Assembly: GCA_026416215.1 (NCBI GenBank) | Contig: JAOAFP010000015.1 | Span: 1 to 19,443, forward strand | DNA length: 19,443 nucleotides | Source of the DNA: Negativicutes bacterium | GTDB taxonomy: Bacteria; Bacillota; Negativicutes; SKW292 | Direction of reading: 5' to 3' | Shown: positions 7,980-15,653 of the stretch, piece by piece | How positions within the stretch are numbered: position 1 is the first letter of the stretch | Layout: the number at the start of each line of letters is the position of its first letter | Notes under the pieces: generated by a model | What the model was told of the DNA's origin: nothing | The model's input: the letters and a program-made list of their open reading frames with translations, nothing else | Databases searched by the model: none | Made by a program: the position numbers and the translations under genes

Positions 7980-9938
7980 GTGAGCGACAAAGTTAAGCGC
8001 GAAACCCTGGAGTTTCAGGCTGAAACCAGACAGCTGCTCGATCTGATGGTGCACTCGATTTACACCAATCGCGAGATTTTCCTCCGCGAGCTGATTTCCA
8101 ACTGCTCGGATGCCATCGACAAGGTGCGGTTTGCCGCCCTGACCGACAGTTCGCTGCTGGGCGACGACAAGGATTTCGCCATCAGTCTGGAGCCGGATGA
8201 AAAAAAAGGCACGCTGGCGGTGGTTGACAACGGCATTGGTATGACCTATCAGGAAGTCATAGATAATCTCGGCACCATTGCCCGATCGGGGACCCGGTCG
8301 TTTCTCGAGCAGCTCAAACAGTCCGGCCAAACCCCGGACGGCGAGCTGATCGGGCAGTTCGGGGTCGGGTTTTACTCGGCGTTTATGGTGGCCGAGCAGG
8401 TGACGGTGCTGACCCAGAAGGCCGGGGGAAAAACCGGGGTGAAATGGGAATCGACAGCCGACGGTTCCTACACGGTCGAAGAGTATGACAAGGGCAGCCG
8501 CGGCACAAAGGTGATCCTGAAGCTCAAACCGGAATTCCGCGGCCAGGACAAGGACGGCGATAACTTCACCGACCGCCAGACCTTGCAGGGCCTGGTCAAG
8601 AAGTACTCCGACTATATCCGCTATCCGATCAGGATGGCCTTTATCAGCGAAAAAAAGCCGCTGGACAAGGATGGTAAGGAGGTAAAAGACGCACCGGCCG
8701 CCCCGGTGGTGGAGGTCAAAACCCTCAACTCGATGGTGCCGCTGTGGGCCAAGCCCAAAACCGAAATCAAGCGGGAGGAATATAACCAGCTCTACAAGGA
8801 GATGTTCCACGACTGGGAGGATCCGCTGGAGGTCCTCCACTCCCGGCTGGAGGGGTCGGTGGAATATGCCAACCTGCTGTTTATTCCCGCCCGGGCCCCG
8901 TTTGATTTCTACAACCGGGAGCTGAAATCGGGAATCCGCCTATATTCGAGAAACGTGTTTGTCATGTCCGACTGCAGCGAGCTGTTGCCCGATTACCTCG
9001 GTTTTGTCCGCGGCCTGGTCGATTCCCCTGACTTTTCCCTGAATATTTCCCGGGAAATACTCCAGCACAGCAAGCAGCTGAAAACCATCGGCAAAAATTT
9101 GGAAAAAGCCGTGCTGAAGGCTCTGGAAAATATGCTCAAGACCGACAAGCCCAAGTACAACAAATTCTGGGCCGAATTCGGCCGGGCGATAAAAATCGGT
9201 ATTTACCACGATTACGGCGCCCGGGAGAAACTCCAGGAGCTGCTGCTGTTCCACACCTCGAAATCAGGCGATGACGCGGTTACGCTGGCCGACTACGTCG
9301 GCAGGATGCCGGAAAAGCAGAAGGCTATATATTACGCGACCGGCAAGGATGCGGCCTCAATCGCCAGGCTGCCGCAAATGGAAGGGCTGCGCGACAGGGA
9401 TGTCGAGGTGTTGTACCTGTACGACCGGGTTGACGAGTTTGTGATCGACGCGCTGCGCGAGTACAAAGGCAAAAAGTTTCAGTCGATCAGCCGCGGCGAC
9501 CTCGATCTCAGCGATCTGACCGGCGACGACGACCAGCGGCAGGCGGCGGAAAAACTGCAGGAAAGCAACAAGTCGCTGCTCAAGGCTATCAAGGATACTT
9601 TGGGCGAAAAGGTGGCTGAGGTGAGAATCAGCAGCCGGCTGAAGGACAGCGCGGTCTGCCTGGTCAGCAGCGATCAGGGGATCAGTCTGTCGATGGAAAA
9701 AATCTTCCAGGAAATGAACCAGTCATTTTTCAAGGCCCGGCGGATTCTCGAAATCAATCCCGGCCACGACCTGTTTGCAGCCCTTAACCGGCTGTACGAG
9801 CTATCCCCAAAGAGCGACGAATTCCGCGATTTTTGCTTTTTGCTCTACGATCAGGCTTTGTTGATCGAGGGGATTTTGCCCGACGATCCGGTGAAGTTTG
9901 CCAATCAGGTGGCCAGACTTATGGCCGCTGCCAAGTAG
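7980..9938 (+). CDS. htpG: molecular chaperone HtpG (Hsp90)
   Basis: A 652-residue bacterial Hsp90, an ATP-driven cytosolic dimeric chaperone that remodels client proteins, often with DnaK. The N-terminal GHKL ATPase domain shows RELISNCSDAIDK (36-48, catalytic E37, Mg-binding N41), VVDNGIGM (81-88, ATP-contacting D83), GTIARSGT (98-105) and GQFGVGFYSAF (125-135). The middle domain has RNVFVMSDC, and the FSLNISREILQ segment carries the arginine that contacts the ATP phosphate. The C-terminal dimerisation domain is complete, and there is no eukaryotic EEVD tail, as expected. Length is typical. The start is GTG, with GAGGTGA six bases upstream. It appears to be transcribed alone from its own promoter under a CIRCE-like operator, ending at a strong hairpin. 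Confidence 0.97.
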   Translation: MSDKVKRETLEFQAETRQLLDLMVHSIYTNREIFLRELISNCSDAIDKVRFAALTDSSLLGDDKDFAISLEPDEKKGTLAVVDNGIGMTYQEVIDNLGTIARSGTRSFLEQLKQSGQTPDGELIGQFGVGFYSAFMVAEQVTVLTQKAGGKTGVKWESTADGSYTVEEYDKGSRGTKVILKLKPEFRGQDKDGDNFTDRQTLQGLVKKYSDYIRYPIRMAFISEKKPLDKDGKEVKDAPAAPVVEVKTLNSMVPLWAKPKTEIKREEYNQLYKEMFHDWEDPLEVLHSRLEGSVEYANLLFIPARAPFDFYNRELKSGIRLYSRNVFVMSDCSELLPDYLGFVRGLVDSPDFSLNISREILQHSKQLKTIGKNLEKAVLKALENMLKTDKPKYNKFWAEFGRAIKIGIYHDYGAREKLQELLLFHTSKSGDDAVTLADYVGRMPEKQKAIYYATGKDAASIARLPQMEGLRDRDVEVLYLYDRVDEFVIDALREYKGKKFQSISRGDLDLSDLTGDDDQRQAAEKLQESNKSLLKAIKDTLGEKVAEVRISSRLKDSAVCLVSSDQGISLSMEKIFQEMNQSFFKARRILEINPGHDLFAALNRLYELSPKSDEFRDFCFLLYDQALLIEGILPDDPVKFANQVARLMAAAK

Positions 9939-9940
9939 GG

Positions 9941-9992
9941 AAAAAGTCCAGAGCCTCCTTTCCCGGCCGGGGAGGGAGGCTCTGGACTTTTT
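9941..9992. terminator. strong bidirectional terminator between htpG and the EEP gene
   Basis: A perfect 18-bp stem, left arm 9941-9958 and right arm 9975-9992, around a C/G-rich loop of 16 bases. The plus strand ends in a run of six T and the minus strand in five T, so it can terminate both htpG and the minus-strand cluster ending at 10016. Confidence 0.92.
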
Positions 9993-10015
9993 TACCGGTC
10001 TGACGGCGCGGGCGG

Positions 10016-10888
10016 CTAAAGGCTGATCACGGCATACACCGGGTAGTGGTCGGACGGATAAAAGCCGTTGTCGTTGTAGTCCACCACCTCGTAGTAATCC
10101 ACCCCGGTCACGCCCCGGGTGAGAATCCAGTCGATGCGGTTGGGCTCGCCGGGGGCGGCCCGCATGAAATCGTGGAAGGTGTTGACCGGCCCGGCAGTTG
10201 TGACAGCTGTGCTGAAAGCATCGCTGAAGCCGCCGTCGGCAAATACCTGCCAGGCCAGGTCCCGGTCAGTGGAATTGAAGTCGCCGGTGATTACCGTCGG
10301 AGCCGAACCGGCAATTTCGCTGATTTTTTCCAGCATCAGCCTGGCCGCCTGCTGCCGGGCCTGTTCACTGATGTGGTCAAAATGGGTGTTGAACCAGTAA
10401 AGATATTTTCCGGATGGCAAATGCCGGATTTTCAGCCAGCTGACAATCCGGGGACAGGCCGACCCCCACGACTTGCTTCCCGGCTGGTCAGGTGTTTCGG
10501 ACAGCCAGAAAGTTCCCGCCGCCACCGGGGTGAACAGCCCCTTATTGTAAAACTGGGCGGACATTTCGCCAAATCCGCTGGCTTCGCGGCCAATTCCGTA
10601 AAGGTAGTAGGCCGGGCAGTTGCGCAGGATGAAATCAGCCTGTCCCAGCATGCATTCCTGGGTGCCGAGCAGATCGGGGGAGTATTTTTCAATGGTATGA
10701 ACAACTATGTCTTGGCGGTACGGCCAGGAGTTGTTTTTGTCGTCCGCCGACTGGTAACGGAGATTGAAGGTCATGACCGTGATTTTGCCGGCCGGATAGG
10801 CAGCAGCCGTACCAGCCGCCGCGGCCAGAACCGCCAGCAGTCCGAGCATTAATATCCCAGCTGCAAAGGTTGATTTGCCAAGTGTCAC
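10016..10888 (-). CDS. secreted endonuclease/exonuclease/phosphatase-fold hydrolase
   Basis: A 290-residue metal-dependent hydrolase of the EEP superfamily with an N-terminal signal peptide (hydrophobic stretch about 9-28, cleavage probably after GTAAA near residue 30; no lipobox cysteine). Motifs in order: MTFNLRY (39-45, N42), LGTQE (74-78, metal-binding E78), FNTHFDH (166-172, H169), TGDFNS (201-206, D203 and N205), RIDWIL (251-256, D253) and SDHYPVYA (279-286, D280 and H281). All the usual catalytic positions are present, so it should be active, but the family covers nucleases, sphingomyelinases and sugar- or inositol-phosphate phosphatases, and the substrate cannot be read here. The start is GTG, with GGGGGAGGTG eight bases upstream. 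It is the last gene of the rnhA-nagE-nagB run, 54 bases after the unknown protein, so it may act on an extracellular substrate related to amino sugars; that is inference. Confidence 0.85.
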   Translation of the reverse strand: MTLGKSTFAAGILMLGLLAVLAAAAGTAAAYPAGKITVMTFNLRYQSADDKNNSWPYRQDIVVHTIEKYSPDLLGTQECMLGQADFILRNCPAYYLYGIGREASGFGEMSAQFYNKGLFTPVAAGTFWLSETPDQPGSKSWGSACPRIVSWLKIRHLPSGKYLYWFNTHFDHISEQARQQAARLMLEKISEIAGSAPTVITGDFNSTDRDLAWQVFADGGFSDAFSTAVTTAGPVNTFHDFMRAAPGEPNRIDWILTRGVTGVDYYEVVDYNDNGFYPSDHYPVYAVISL

Positions 10889-10942
10889 AGAAATTACACC
10901 TCCCCCTTCTTACTTAAAACAGTTTGCCTGATGCAGCCGGGG

Positions 10943-11569
10943 TCAGCACCTGATGGTTTCGCAGGCCACGGTCAGCAGATCAGGATCGTCGCTGAGGCCG
11001 GCCCAGACCAGGGCTGCCCCCGGCCAGGAAAATACCTGCCCGCCGGTCCGGCGATCGGCTGCCCGTTCATTCCGCCCCAGCTGCCAGAAGGCCATGGCGG
11101 CGGTCTCACAGCTGGTCAGGCCGGCTGCCTTCCTGGCCCGGGAGCCCACCGCTCCCTGCCAGACCAGCAAATTGGCCGTTCCTGCCCAAAAATCCTGCCA
11201 GTGGAGGGTGGGGATGAGCCCGCGCCCCCGGTCGGCCTGCCGGCCGAGCTGGGCCATCAGCCACAACAGGTCAGTCCAGGCCGCCACCTGACCGCCGTCA
11301 GGCCCCCGCCTGGCGGCCGGGCGACAGCGGCCGGGAAGAGATGACCCAGACAGCTCCGGCCCGGCGACTACCGGCAACACGGTCTGAAGACCGACCAGGC
11401 CGATGGCAGCCGAAAACCCGGCCGACAGGGCGTCGGTCAGCGACACGACCAGCTTGGCCAGATCGCCGCCAGTTTGATCGATGATACCGGCCGAAGGCGA
11501 ACGGCACCAGTTTCTCATTTCCGGTTGACCGCAACCAAAGTCGATGACCCAGACAATTGCCAGTCCCAC
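10943..11569 (-). CDS. unrecognised protein, possibly a divergent RNase H-like (DUF429-like) protein
   Basis: A 208-residue protein from a GTG with GAGGGAG eight bases upstream; the frame is open to a TTG at 11620, which lacks a ribosome site. I see no signal peptide or membrane helix. It begins with a hydrophobic strand ending in aspartate (AIVWVIDFGCG), then has an Ala/Gly/Leu-rich stretch (AAIGLVGLQTVLPVV) and a later LLVWQGAVGSRARK followed by CETAAMAFWQL. That order loosely recalls uncharacterised RNase H-like proteins in the DUF429 area (GFE-x-P-L ... LWEAFVSG ... DA). The acidic residues expected there are mostly absent, so the match may be chance or the protein may be inactive. It lies 70 bases after nagB and 54 before the EEP hydrolase on the same strand. 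The sequence is rich in Arg, Gly, Trp and Cys. Function unknown. Confidence 0.6.
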   Translation of the reverse strand: MGLAIVWVIDFGCGQPEMRNWCRSPSAGIIDQTGGDLAKLVVSLTDALSAGFSAAIGLVGLQTVLPVVAGPELSGSSLPGRCRPAARRGPDGGQVAAWTDLLWLMAQLGRQADRGRGLIPTLHWQDFWAGTANLLVWQGAVGSRARKAAGLTSCETAAMAFWQLGRNERAADRRTGGQVFSWPGAALVWAGLSDDPDLLTVACETIRC

Positions 11570-11639
11570 TTCCCCTGCTCCCTCGTTTAGATTTTCACCG
11601 CACCGGCGCTGAAAAGGCAAGCCGGCCGGCTGTACTTCG

Positions 11640-12362
11640 CTACAACAGCGACAGGGCGGCCTGATCGGCGATGATTATCGCCTGCCGGTGACGCTGGAGG
11701 ACCGATGCCGGGCACCGGCTGGTCACCTCACCGCGGACGGCATCGCGCAAAGCCCCGGCCTTGCTGACTCCCGAGGCGAACAGAATAACCGTTTCGGCAG
11801 CCATGATCTCGCTGATGCCCATAGTCAGCATTTGCCGCGGCAACCGATCACCGTCGTCGATGCCGAAAAACGCCCGGCTGCCGTCGATGGTCGATTGGGC
11901 GAGGTCGGCGCAGAAAACTGTGGAGTCGAGCGGCGTGCCCGGTTCGTTGGCCCCGATGTGGCCGTTGGTGCCCAGGCCGAGAATCTGGATGTCGCGGGGA
12001 TAGGCAGCCAGCAGCTGCCGGTACCGTTCACATTCCTTCCCCAGATCGGCGGCCGATCCGTCCATAATCAGGGCCCGGGCCGGCTGGCAGCTGATTTTGC
12101 CGTAGAAGTGCTCCTGCATATAGGCAGCCACCGATAACGGCGAGCCGGCCGGCAACACGTACTCGTCGAGGTTGAATATGGTGAGCTGGCTGATGTCCAG
12201 CCCGGCGTTGACCGCGTCGGCAAACAGCCGGTAGAAACCGCGGGGAGTGGCCCCGGTGGTAAGAGACAGCACGGTGGCCGGTTTGGCTTTTATCTGCCTT
12301 TCGACGATCTGCCAGGTCTGAAGGCTGACCTGGTCATAGTCCTGACAGCTGATGATCTGCAT
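11640..12362 (-). CDS. nagB: glucosamine-6-phosphate deaminase
   Basis: A 240-residue enzyme converting glucosamine-6-phosphate to fructose-6-phosphate and ammonia, the last step that brings amino sugars into glycolysis. Visible are TTGATPRG (35-42, phosphate/sugar binding), FNLDEYV (63-69, with D66 as the ring-opening base), GLGTNGHIGANEPG (129-142, with H135 and E140 of the catalytic triad) and LTMGISEIMAAE. The catalytic Asp141 of the E. coli enzyme is Asn133 here, a change I recall as common in Gram-positive NagB. The length is that of the short, probably non-allosteric Gram-positive form (E. coli has 266). The frame also has an ATG at 12368 overlapping the upstream stop as ATGA, but the ATG at 12362 is better placed (eight bases after AAAGGAG) and matches the family N-terminus. 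Tightly coupled to the PTS gene. Confidence 0.94.
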   Translation of the reverse strand: MQIISCQDYDQVSLQTWQIVERQIKAKPATVLSLTTGATPRGFYRLFADAVNAGLDISQLTIFNLDEYVLPAGSPLSVAAYMQEHFYGKISCQPARALIMDGSAADLGKECERYRQLLAAYPRDIQILGLGTNGHIGANEPGTPLDSTVFCADLAQSTIDGSRAFFGIDDGDRLPRQMLTMGISEIMAAETVILFASGVSKAGALRDAVRGEVTSRCPASVLQRHRQAIIIADQAALSLL

Positions 12363-12364
12363 AA

Positions 12365-13942
12365 TCATTGCTCCTTTCTTTCCCGGTCGAGCCGGCGATT
12401 GACGGCATCTCTGATCATATTGACGGTGGCGCCGTAAACAATCTGCAGGTGGTGTTGGTCGATGATTACCAGCCCCGAGCAGCCGGTCGAATTGATCAGC
12501 TCGCGGTCTGTGAGCGAGCTGTCGTTGACCCTGACCCGCAGCCGACTTACGCAGCAGTCCACCTGAACGATGTTGGCACTGCCGCCGAGGGCGCGGATGA
12601 TCAGGGCAGCCTTGAGTTTAAGCGGGTCGCGGCGCAGTTCCTCGTCGATTTCACCGGCGTCGGCCAGATCGTATTCCGTTACCGTCCGGCCGGGAGTTTT
12701 GATGTCAAACCGGATGATGGCCGCTTTGAAGCCATAATAGCACACCACTCCCATCGCCAGGCCGATGGCCACCAGGTAATACCAGCGGGTGTCGGGACGT
12801 AGGATTCCAAACAGGACCATCCCGATAATATCGGCTTCAGTCCCGCCGACGGCAGTGTGAAGCAGATAGGCCAGCATAAAGCTCAGCCCGTTGAGCAGGG
12901 CGTAAACCACGTACAGCAGGGGCGCGACAAATAAAAAGGCAAATTCCAGCGGTTCGGTGATACCGGCAATGAACGACGTGCAGATCCCCGATATGTACAG
13001 CGATTTTACCCTTTCCCGCTGACTGGGATGGGCAGCGTGGTACATGGCCAGACCGATGGCCGGCAGGGCAAACATGGTGATCGGCATTTGCCCGCCGCGC
13101 AGGAACCGGCAGATGTCCGTCAGGGTCATTCCCTCCGGAACCACTCCGGTCTGCAGGTATTTGTTGTAGATATTCAGGACTCCGGCCACATATTCGCCGT
13201 TAATCAGCGCCACTCCTGACACTTCGGTGTTGCGGATGGCGGCATTCCAGATGTGATGCAGGCCGGTGGGTATGAGCAGCCGCTCGCCAAAGGCGTAGAC
13301 AAACGGGGCAAATACCCCGGTCTGGCTGATCGCATTGGCAATGGCGTTAATGGCATTGGACACCGGAATCCAGATAAATACGAACAACTGACCAAATGCG
13401 GCGAAAAACAGGGTGCAGGCTATCGGCACAAACCTGACGCCGGCGAAGAATCCGAAGGCAACCGGCAGTCTGGTGTTGTAGGTGCGGTTGTGAACAGCAG
13501 CGGCTAGCAGACCAACCACCACTCCGCCAAGCACGCCGGTTTTCAGGGTATGATAGCCCAGCACCTCGCCCAGGGCATTGACCGGAAACAGGGTGGCTAT
13601 TTCCGGCAGCCTGACCATACAGCCCATGCTGATGTTGAACACAAAATAGGATACAACGGCGTTGAAGCCGGCGTAGGACTGTTCATGGCGGGCCAGGAAG
13701 AACGTCAGGGATATGGCCATTAGCAGGCCCAGGTTGTCAAACATAAAGCCGGCGGCATTGCCGATCAGCCCGTTCAGATACTGGACCGACGGATGGTGCA
13801 GGACTGGCATGGCGGCAACAATTTCCGGCATGTTAAGCAGTGAGGTCACTCCCATCAGAATGCCACCGCAGGAAATAAACGAGATCGGCAACAGGAAAGC
13901 CCTGGACATTACCTGGAAAAATTCCATCATCCGTTGTTTCAT
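12365..13942 (-). CDS. nagE: PTS EIICB permease of the glucose/N-acetylglucosamine family
   Basis: A 525-residue phosphotransferase-system permease that imports and phosphorylates a sugar. The N-terminal EIIC domain (about 5-415) is polytopic and carries GERLLIPTGLHHIWN (219-233) and ITEPLEFAFLF (328-338), the substrate-site motifs of the Glc family. The C-terminal EIIB domain (about 443-520) has ALGGSANI, VDCCVSRLRV (461-470, phosphorylated cysteine C464) and the GLVIIDQHHLQIVYG strand. No EIIA domain is fused, so a separate EIIA must supply the phosphate. The last bases of the gene overlap the nagB ribosome site, so amino-sugar specificity (GlcNAc or glucosamine) is inferred from nagB rather than from the sequence. 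The start is an ATG preceded by GGGGAGAG; the longer frame to 14020 lacks a better site and overlaps rnhA. Follows rnhA by 46 bases. A glucose-specific or maltose-type permease is the alternative. Confidence 0.88.
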   Translation of the reverse strand: MKQRMMEFFQVMSRAFLLPISFISCGGILMGVTSLLNMPEIVAAMPVLHHPSVQYLNGLIGNAAGFMFDNLGLLMAISLTFFLARHEQSYAGFNAVVSYFVFNISMGCMVRLPEIATLFPVNALGEVLGYHTLKTGVLGGVVVGLLAAAVHNRTYNTRLPVAFGFFAGVRFVPIACTLFFAAFGQLFVFIWIPVSNAINAIANAISQTGVFAPFVYAFGERLLIPTGLHHIWNAAIRNTEVSGVALINGEYVAGVLNIYNKYLQTGVVPEGMTLTDICRFLRGGQMPITMFALPAIGLAMYHAAHPSQRERVKSLYISGICTSFIAGITEPLEFAFLFVAPLLYVVYALLNGLSFMLAYLLHTAVGGTEADIIGMVLFGILRPDTRWYYLVAIGLAMGVVCYYGFKAAIIRFDIKTPGRTVTEYDLADAGEIDEELRRDPLKLKAALIIRALGGSANIVQVDCCVSRLRVRVNDSSLTDRELINSTGCSGLVIIDQHHLQIVYGATVNMIRDAVNRRLDRERKEQ

Positions 13943-13988
13943 TTTTCTCTCCCCTTTTTCCGTGCCGTTCCGCCCGGCCCGGTCAGGT

Positions 13989-14465
13989 TCAGACCGGGTT
14001 TTCCGCTTCGTATTGCTCATCAGCCGGCAGGTCGCCGGCCTGGCAGGCGGCCACCGCCAGCTGGTCGCACTGGCAGTTTTCCGGCTGGCCGCTATGCCCC
14101 TTTATCCAGACAAACCGGTACTGATGGCCGGCCAGCAGGTCGAGCAGCCGCTGCCAGAGGTCGACGTTGGCCACCGGTTCGCCCCGGGCATTACGCCAGC
14201 CGTTGTTTTGCCATTTTTCCAGCCAGCTGTCATTGAATGCCTGGACCAGATAGCGCGAGTCGCTATATATGGTCAGGTCGCAGCTGTATTTTAGCTGTTC
14301 GAGGGCGGCAATCACTGCCATCATCTCCATCCGGTTGTTGGTGGTGAGACGGAAGCCGCCGCTCAGGGTTTTCCGCCGTTCACCGTAGATGAGGATGGCG
14401 GCGTAGCCGCCGCGGCCGGGGTTGCCGGTACAGGCGCCGTCGGTGTAAATTTGCACTTGTTTCAT
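13989..14465 (-). CDS. rnhA: ribonuclease HI
   Basis: A 158-residue RNase HI, which cuts the RNA strand of RNA-DNA hybrids (R-loops, primers) with two Mg2+ ions. The catalytic residues line up with E. coli: D9 in YTDGACTGNPG, E47 in NNRMEMMA, D69 in YSDSRYLV, H124 in KGHSGQPEN and D134 in CDQLAV. The basic handle region (WLEKWQNNGWRN) is present. The C-terminal tail after 140 is acidic and poorly conserved. The ATG has only a weak, distant AAGGATG upstream. First gene of the minus-strand run leading to the PTS permease and nagB; that link looks positional rather than functional. A divergent gene, the ABC ATPase, starts 96 bases away. Confidence 0.95.
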   Translation of the reverse strand: MKQVQIYTDGACTGNPGRGGYAAILIYGERRKTLSGGFRLTTNNRMEMMAVIAALEQLKYSCDLTIYSDSRYLVQAFNDSWLEKWQNNGWRNARGEPVANVDLWQRLLDLLAGHQYRFVWIKGHSGQPENCQCDQLAVAACQAGDLPADEQYEAENPV

Positions 14466-14495
14466 ATCCGGTTGTCATCCTTGTCGGTTTTTGTG

Positions 14496-14504
14496 TGATA
14501 TAAT
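14496..14504 (+). promoter_or_regulatory. extended -10 promoter of the ABC ATPase gene
   Basis: TG-A-TATAAT: a perfect -10 hexamer (14499-14504) with the TG of an extended -10 element. No good -35 is found at 16-18 bases, which is normal for this promoter class. Transcription would start near 14511, giving a leader of about 50 bases. Confidence 0.6.
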
Positions 14505-14513
14505 TGCCTGGAC

Positions 14514-14530
14514 GGGCGGGAGATCCGCCC
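14514..14530 (+). other. leader stem-loop before the ABC ATPase gene
   Basis: GGGCGG, five bases, CCGCCC: a 6-bp G/C hairpin at the very 5' end of the predicted transcript, about 20 bases before the ribosome site. It may protect the 5' end of the mRNA. No T-run follows, so it is not a terminator. Confidence 0.45.
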
Positions 14531-14561
14531 CGGCAGAAAGGGTTTGCGAGGTGACCAGGCA

Positions 14562-15653
14562 GTGGCGGCAATCGTTTTCGACAGTGTGTGCAAAAACTAT
14601 GGTGCAAAGCCGGTGGTCAACAACTTCAGCCTGACCGTCAACGACCGGGAGTTCGTGGTGTTTGTCGGCCCGTCGGGCTGCGGCAAGTCCACCACCCTGA
14701 GAATGCTGGCCGGCCTGGAAGCGATTGACAGCGGTACGATCGCCATCAACGGCCGGGTGGTTAACGATGTGCCGCCAAAGGACCGCGATGTGGCGATGGT
14801 ATTTCAGAATTACGCCCTCTACCCGCATATGACGGTTTTCGACAATATGGCGGCCAGCCTGCGCTGGCGGGGGGCGGACAGGGCCGCGATCAGGGAAAAA
14901 GTGCTGGCAGCGGCCAAAATTCTGCAAATCGACGAGCTGCTCGACCGGCGGCCGCACCAGTTGTCCGGCGGTCAGAAACAGCGGGTGGCGATGGGCCGGG
15001 CGATCGTCCGCCAGCCGGCGGTGTTTCTGATGGATGAGCCGCTGTCCAATCTCGACGCCAAGCTGCGGGGCGAGGTCAGGACTGAGATCATCAAACTGCA
15101 ACGCAACCTGAAAACCACCACCGTCTACGTTACCCACGACCAGACCGAAGCCATGACCATGGGCGATCGGATTGTGGTGATCCGGGACGGAGTAATCCAG
15201 CAGGTGGCCGATCCGTTAACCCTGTACCTCAGTCCGCAAAACACATTTGTCGCCGGGTTTATCGGTGCGCCGGCAATGAATTTTCTCCCCGCCGAGACCC
15301 AGTGGATCGATGAGTTCTGCTGGCTGAACCTGCTGGGCGTCAAGCTGGCCCTGCCGGCCGGCCTGCAGTCGGTGGTGGCCCGCCACCCCTACCGCCAGCT
15401 GACCGTGGGCATCAGGCCCGAGTATTTCCGGTTGGCCGATGACCCCAGCCTGGCGGAGACGTTCAGCGTGCGGGTGGTGCTGAGCGAGATGCTGGGAGCC
15501 GACACAATTGTCCACTGCGACCACAACGACCAGTCGGTGGTGGTGAAGCTGAGCGGCCAGTTTAGCTTCCGCAGCGGCGAAGTGGTCCACCTGAGCGTCG
15601 ACAAGAGCCGGATCAATCTGTTTGCCGCCCACGACGGCAACCTGCTGACCTGA
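14562..15653 (+). CDS. ABC transporter ATPase, MsmX/UgpC (multi-sugar) type
   Basis: A 363-residue ATP-binding subunit of a carbohydrate-uptake (CUT1) ABC importer. Walker A is GPSGCGKS (36-43), the Q-loop is Q82 in VFQNYALYPHM, the signature is LSGGQ (134-138), Walker B ends in D158-E159, and the H-loop is H192 in VTHDQTEAM. The C-terminal part (about 240-360) is the regulatory TOBE/OB region seen in MalK, UgpC and MsmX. No permease or binding protein lies in the window, so it is probably a shared ATPase that powers several sugar importers encoded elsewhere, as MsmX does in Bacillus. The start is GTG with GAGGTGA seven bases upstream; a TTG at 14544 is in frame but unsupported. It has its own extended -10 promoter. 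Its last 41 bases overlap the converging transporter gene. Confidence 0.9.
   Translation: MAAIVFDSVCKNYGAKPVVNNFSLTVNDREFVVFVGPSGCGKSTTLRMLAGLEAIDSGTIAINGRVVNDVPPKDRDVAMVFQNYALYPHMTVFDNMAASLRWRGADRAAIREKVLAAAKILQIDELLDRRPHQLSGGQKQRVAMGRAIVRQPAVFLMDEPLSNLDAKLRGEVRTEIIKLQRNLKTTTVYVTHDQTEAMTMGDRIVVIRDGVIQQVADPLTLYLSPQNTFVAGFIGAPAMNFLPAETQWIDEFCWLNLLGVKLALPAGLQSVVARHPYRQLTVGIRPEYFRLADDPSLAETFSVRVVLSEMLGADTIVHCDHNDQSVVVKLSGQFSFRSGEVVHLSVDKSRINLFAAHDGNLLT

Noticed and set aside
7938..8840. Minus-strand open frame of 300 codons opposite htpG
   Set aside because: It is antisense to the GHKL and middle domains of HtpG and would run through the CIRCE operator; composition is typical of a shadow frame.
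11603..11639. Palindrome AGCCGGCCGGCT after nagB as a possible terminator
   Set aside because: The palindrome leaves only a 4-bp stem with a 4-base loop and the following T-run is broken, so termination is not supported.
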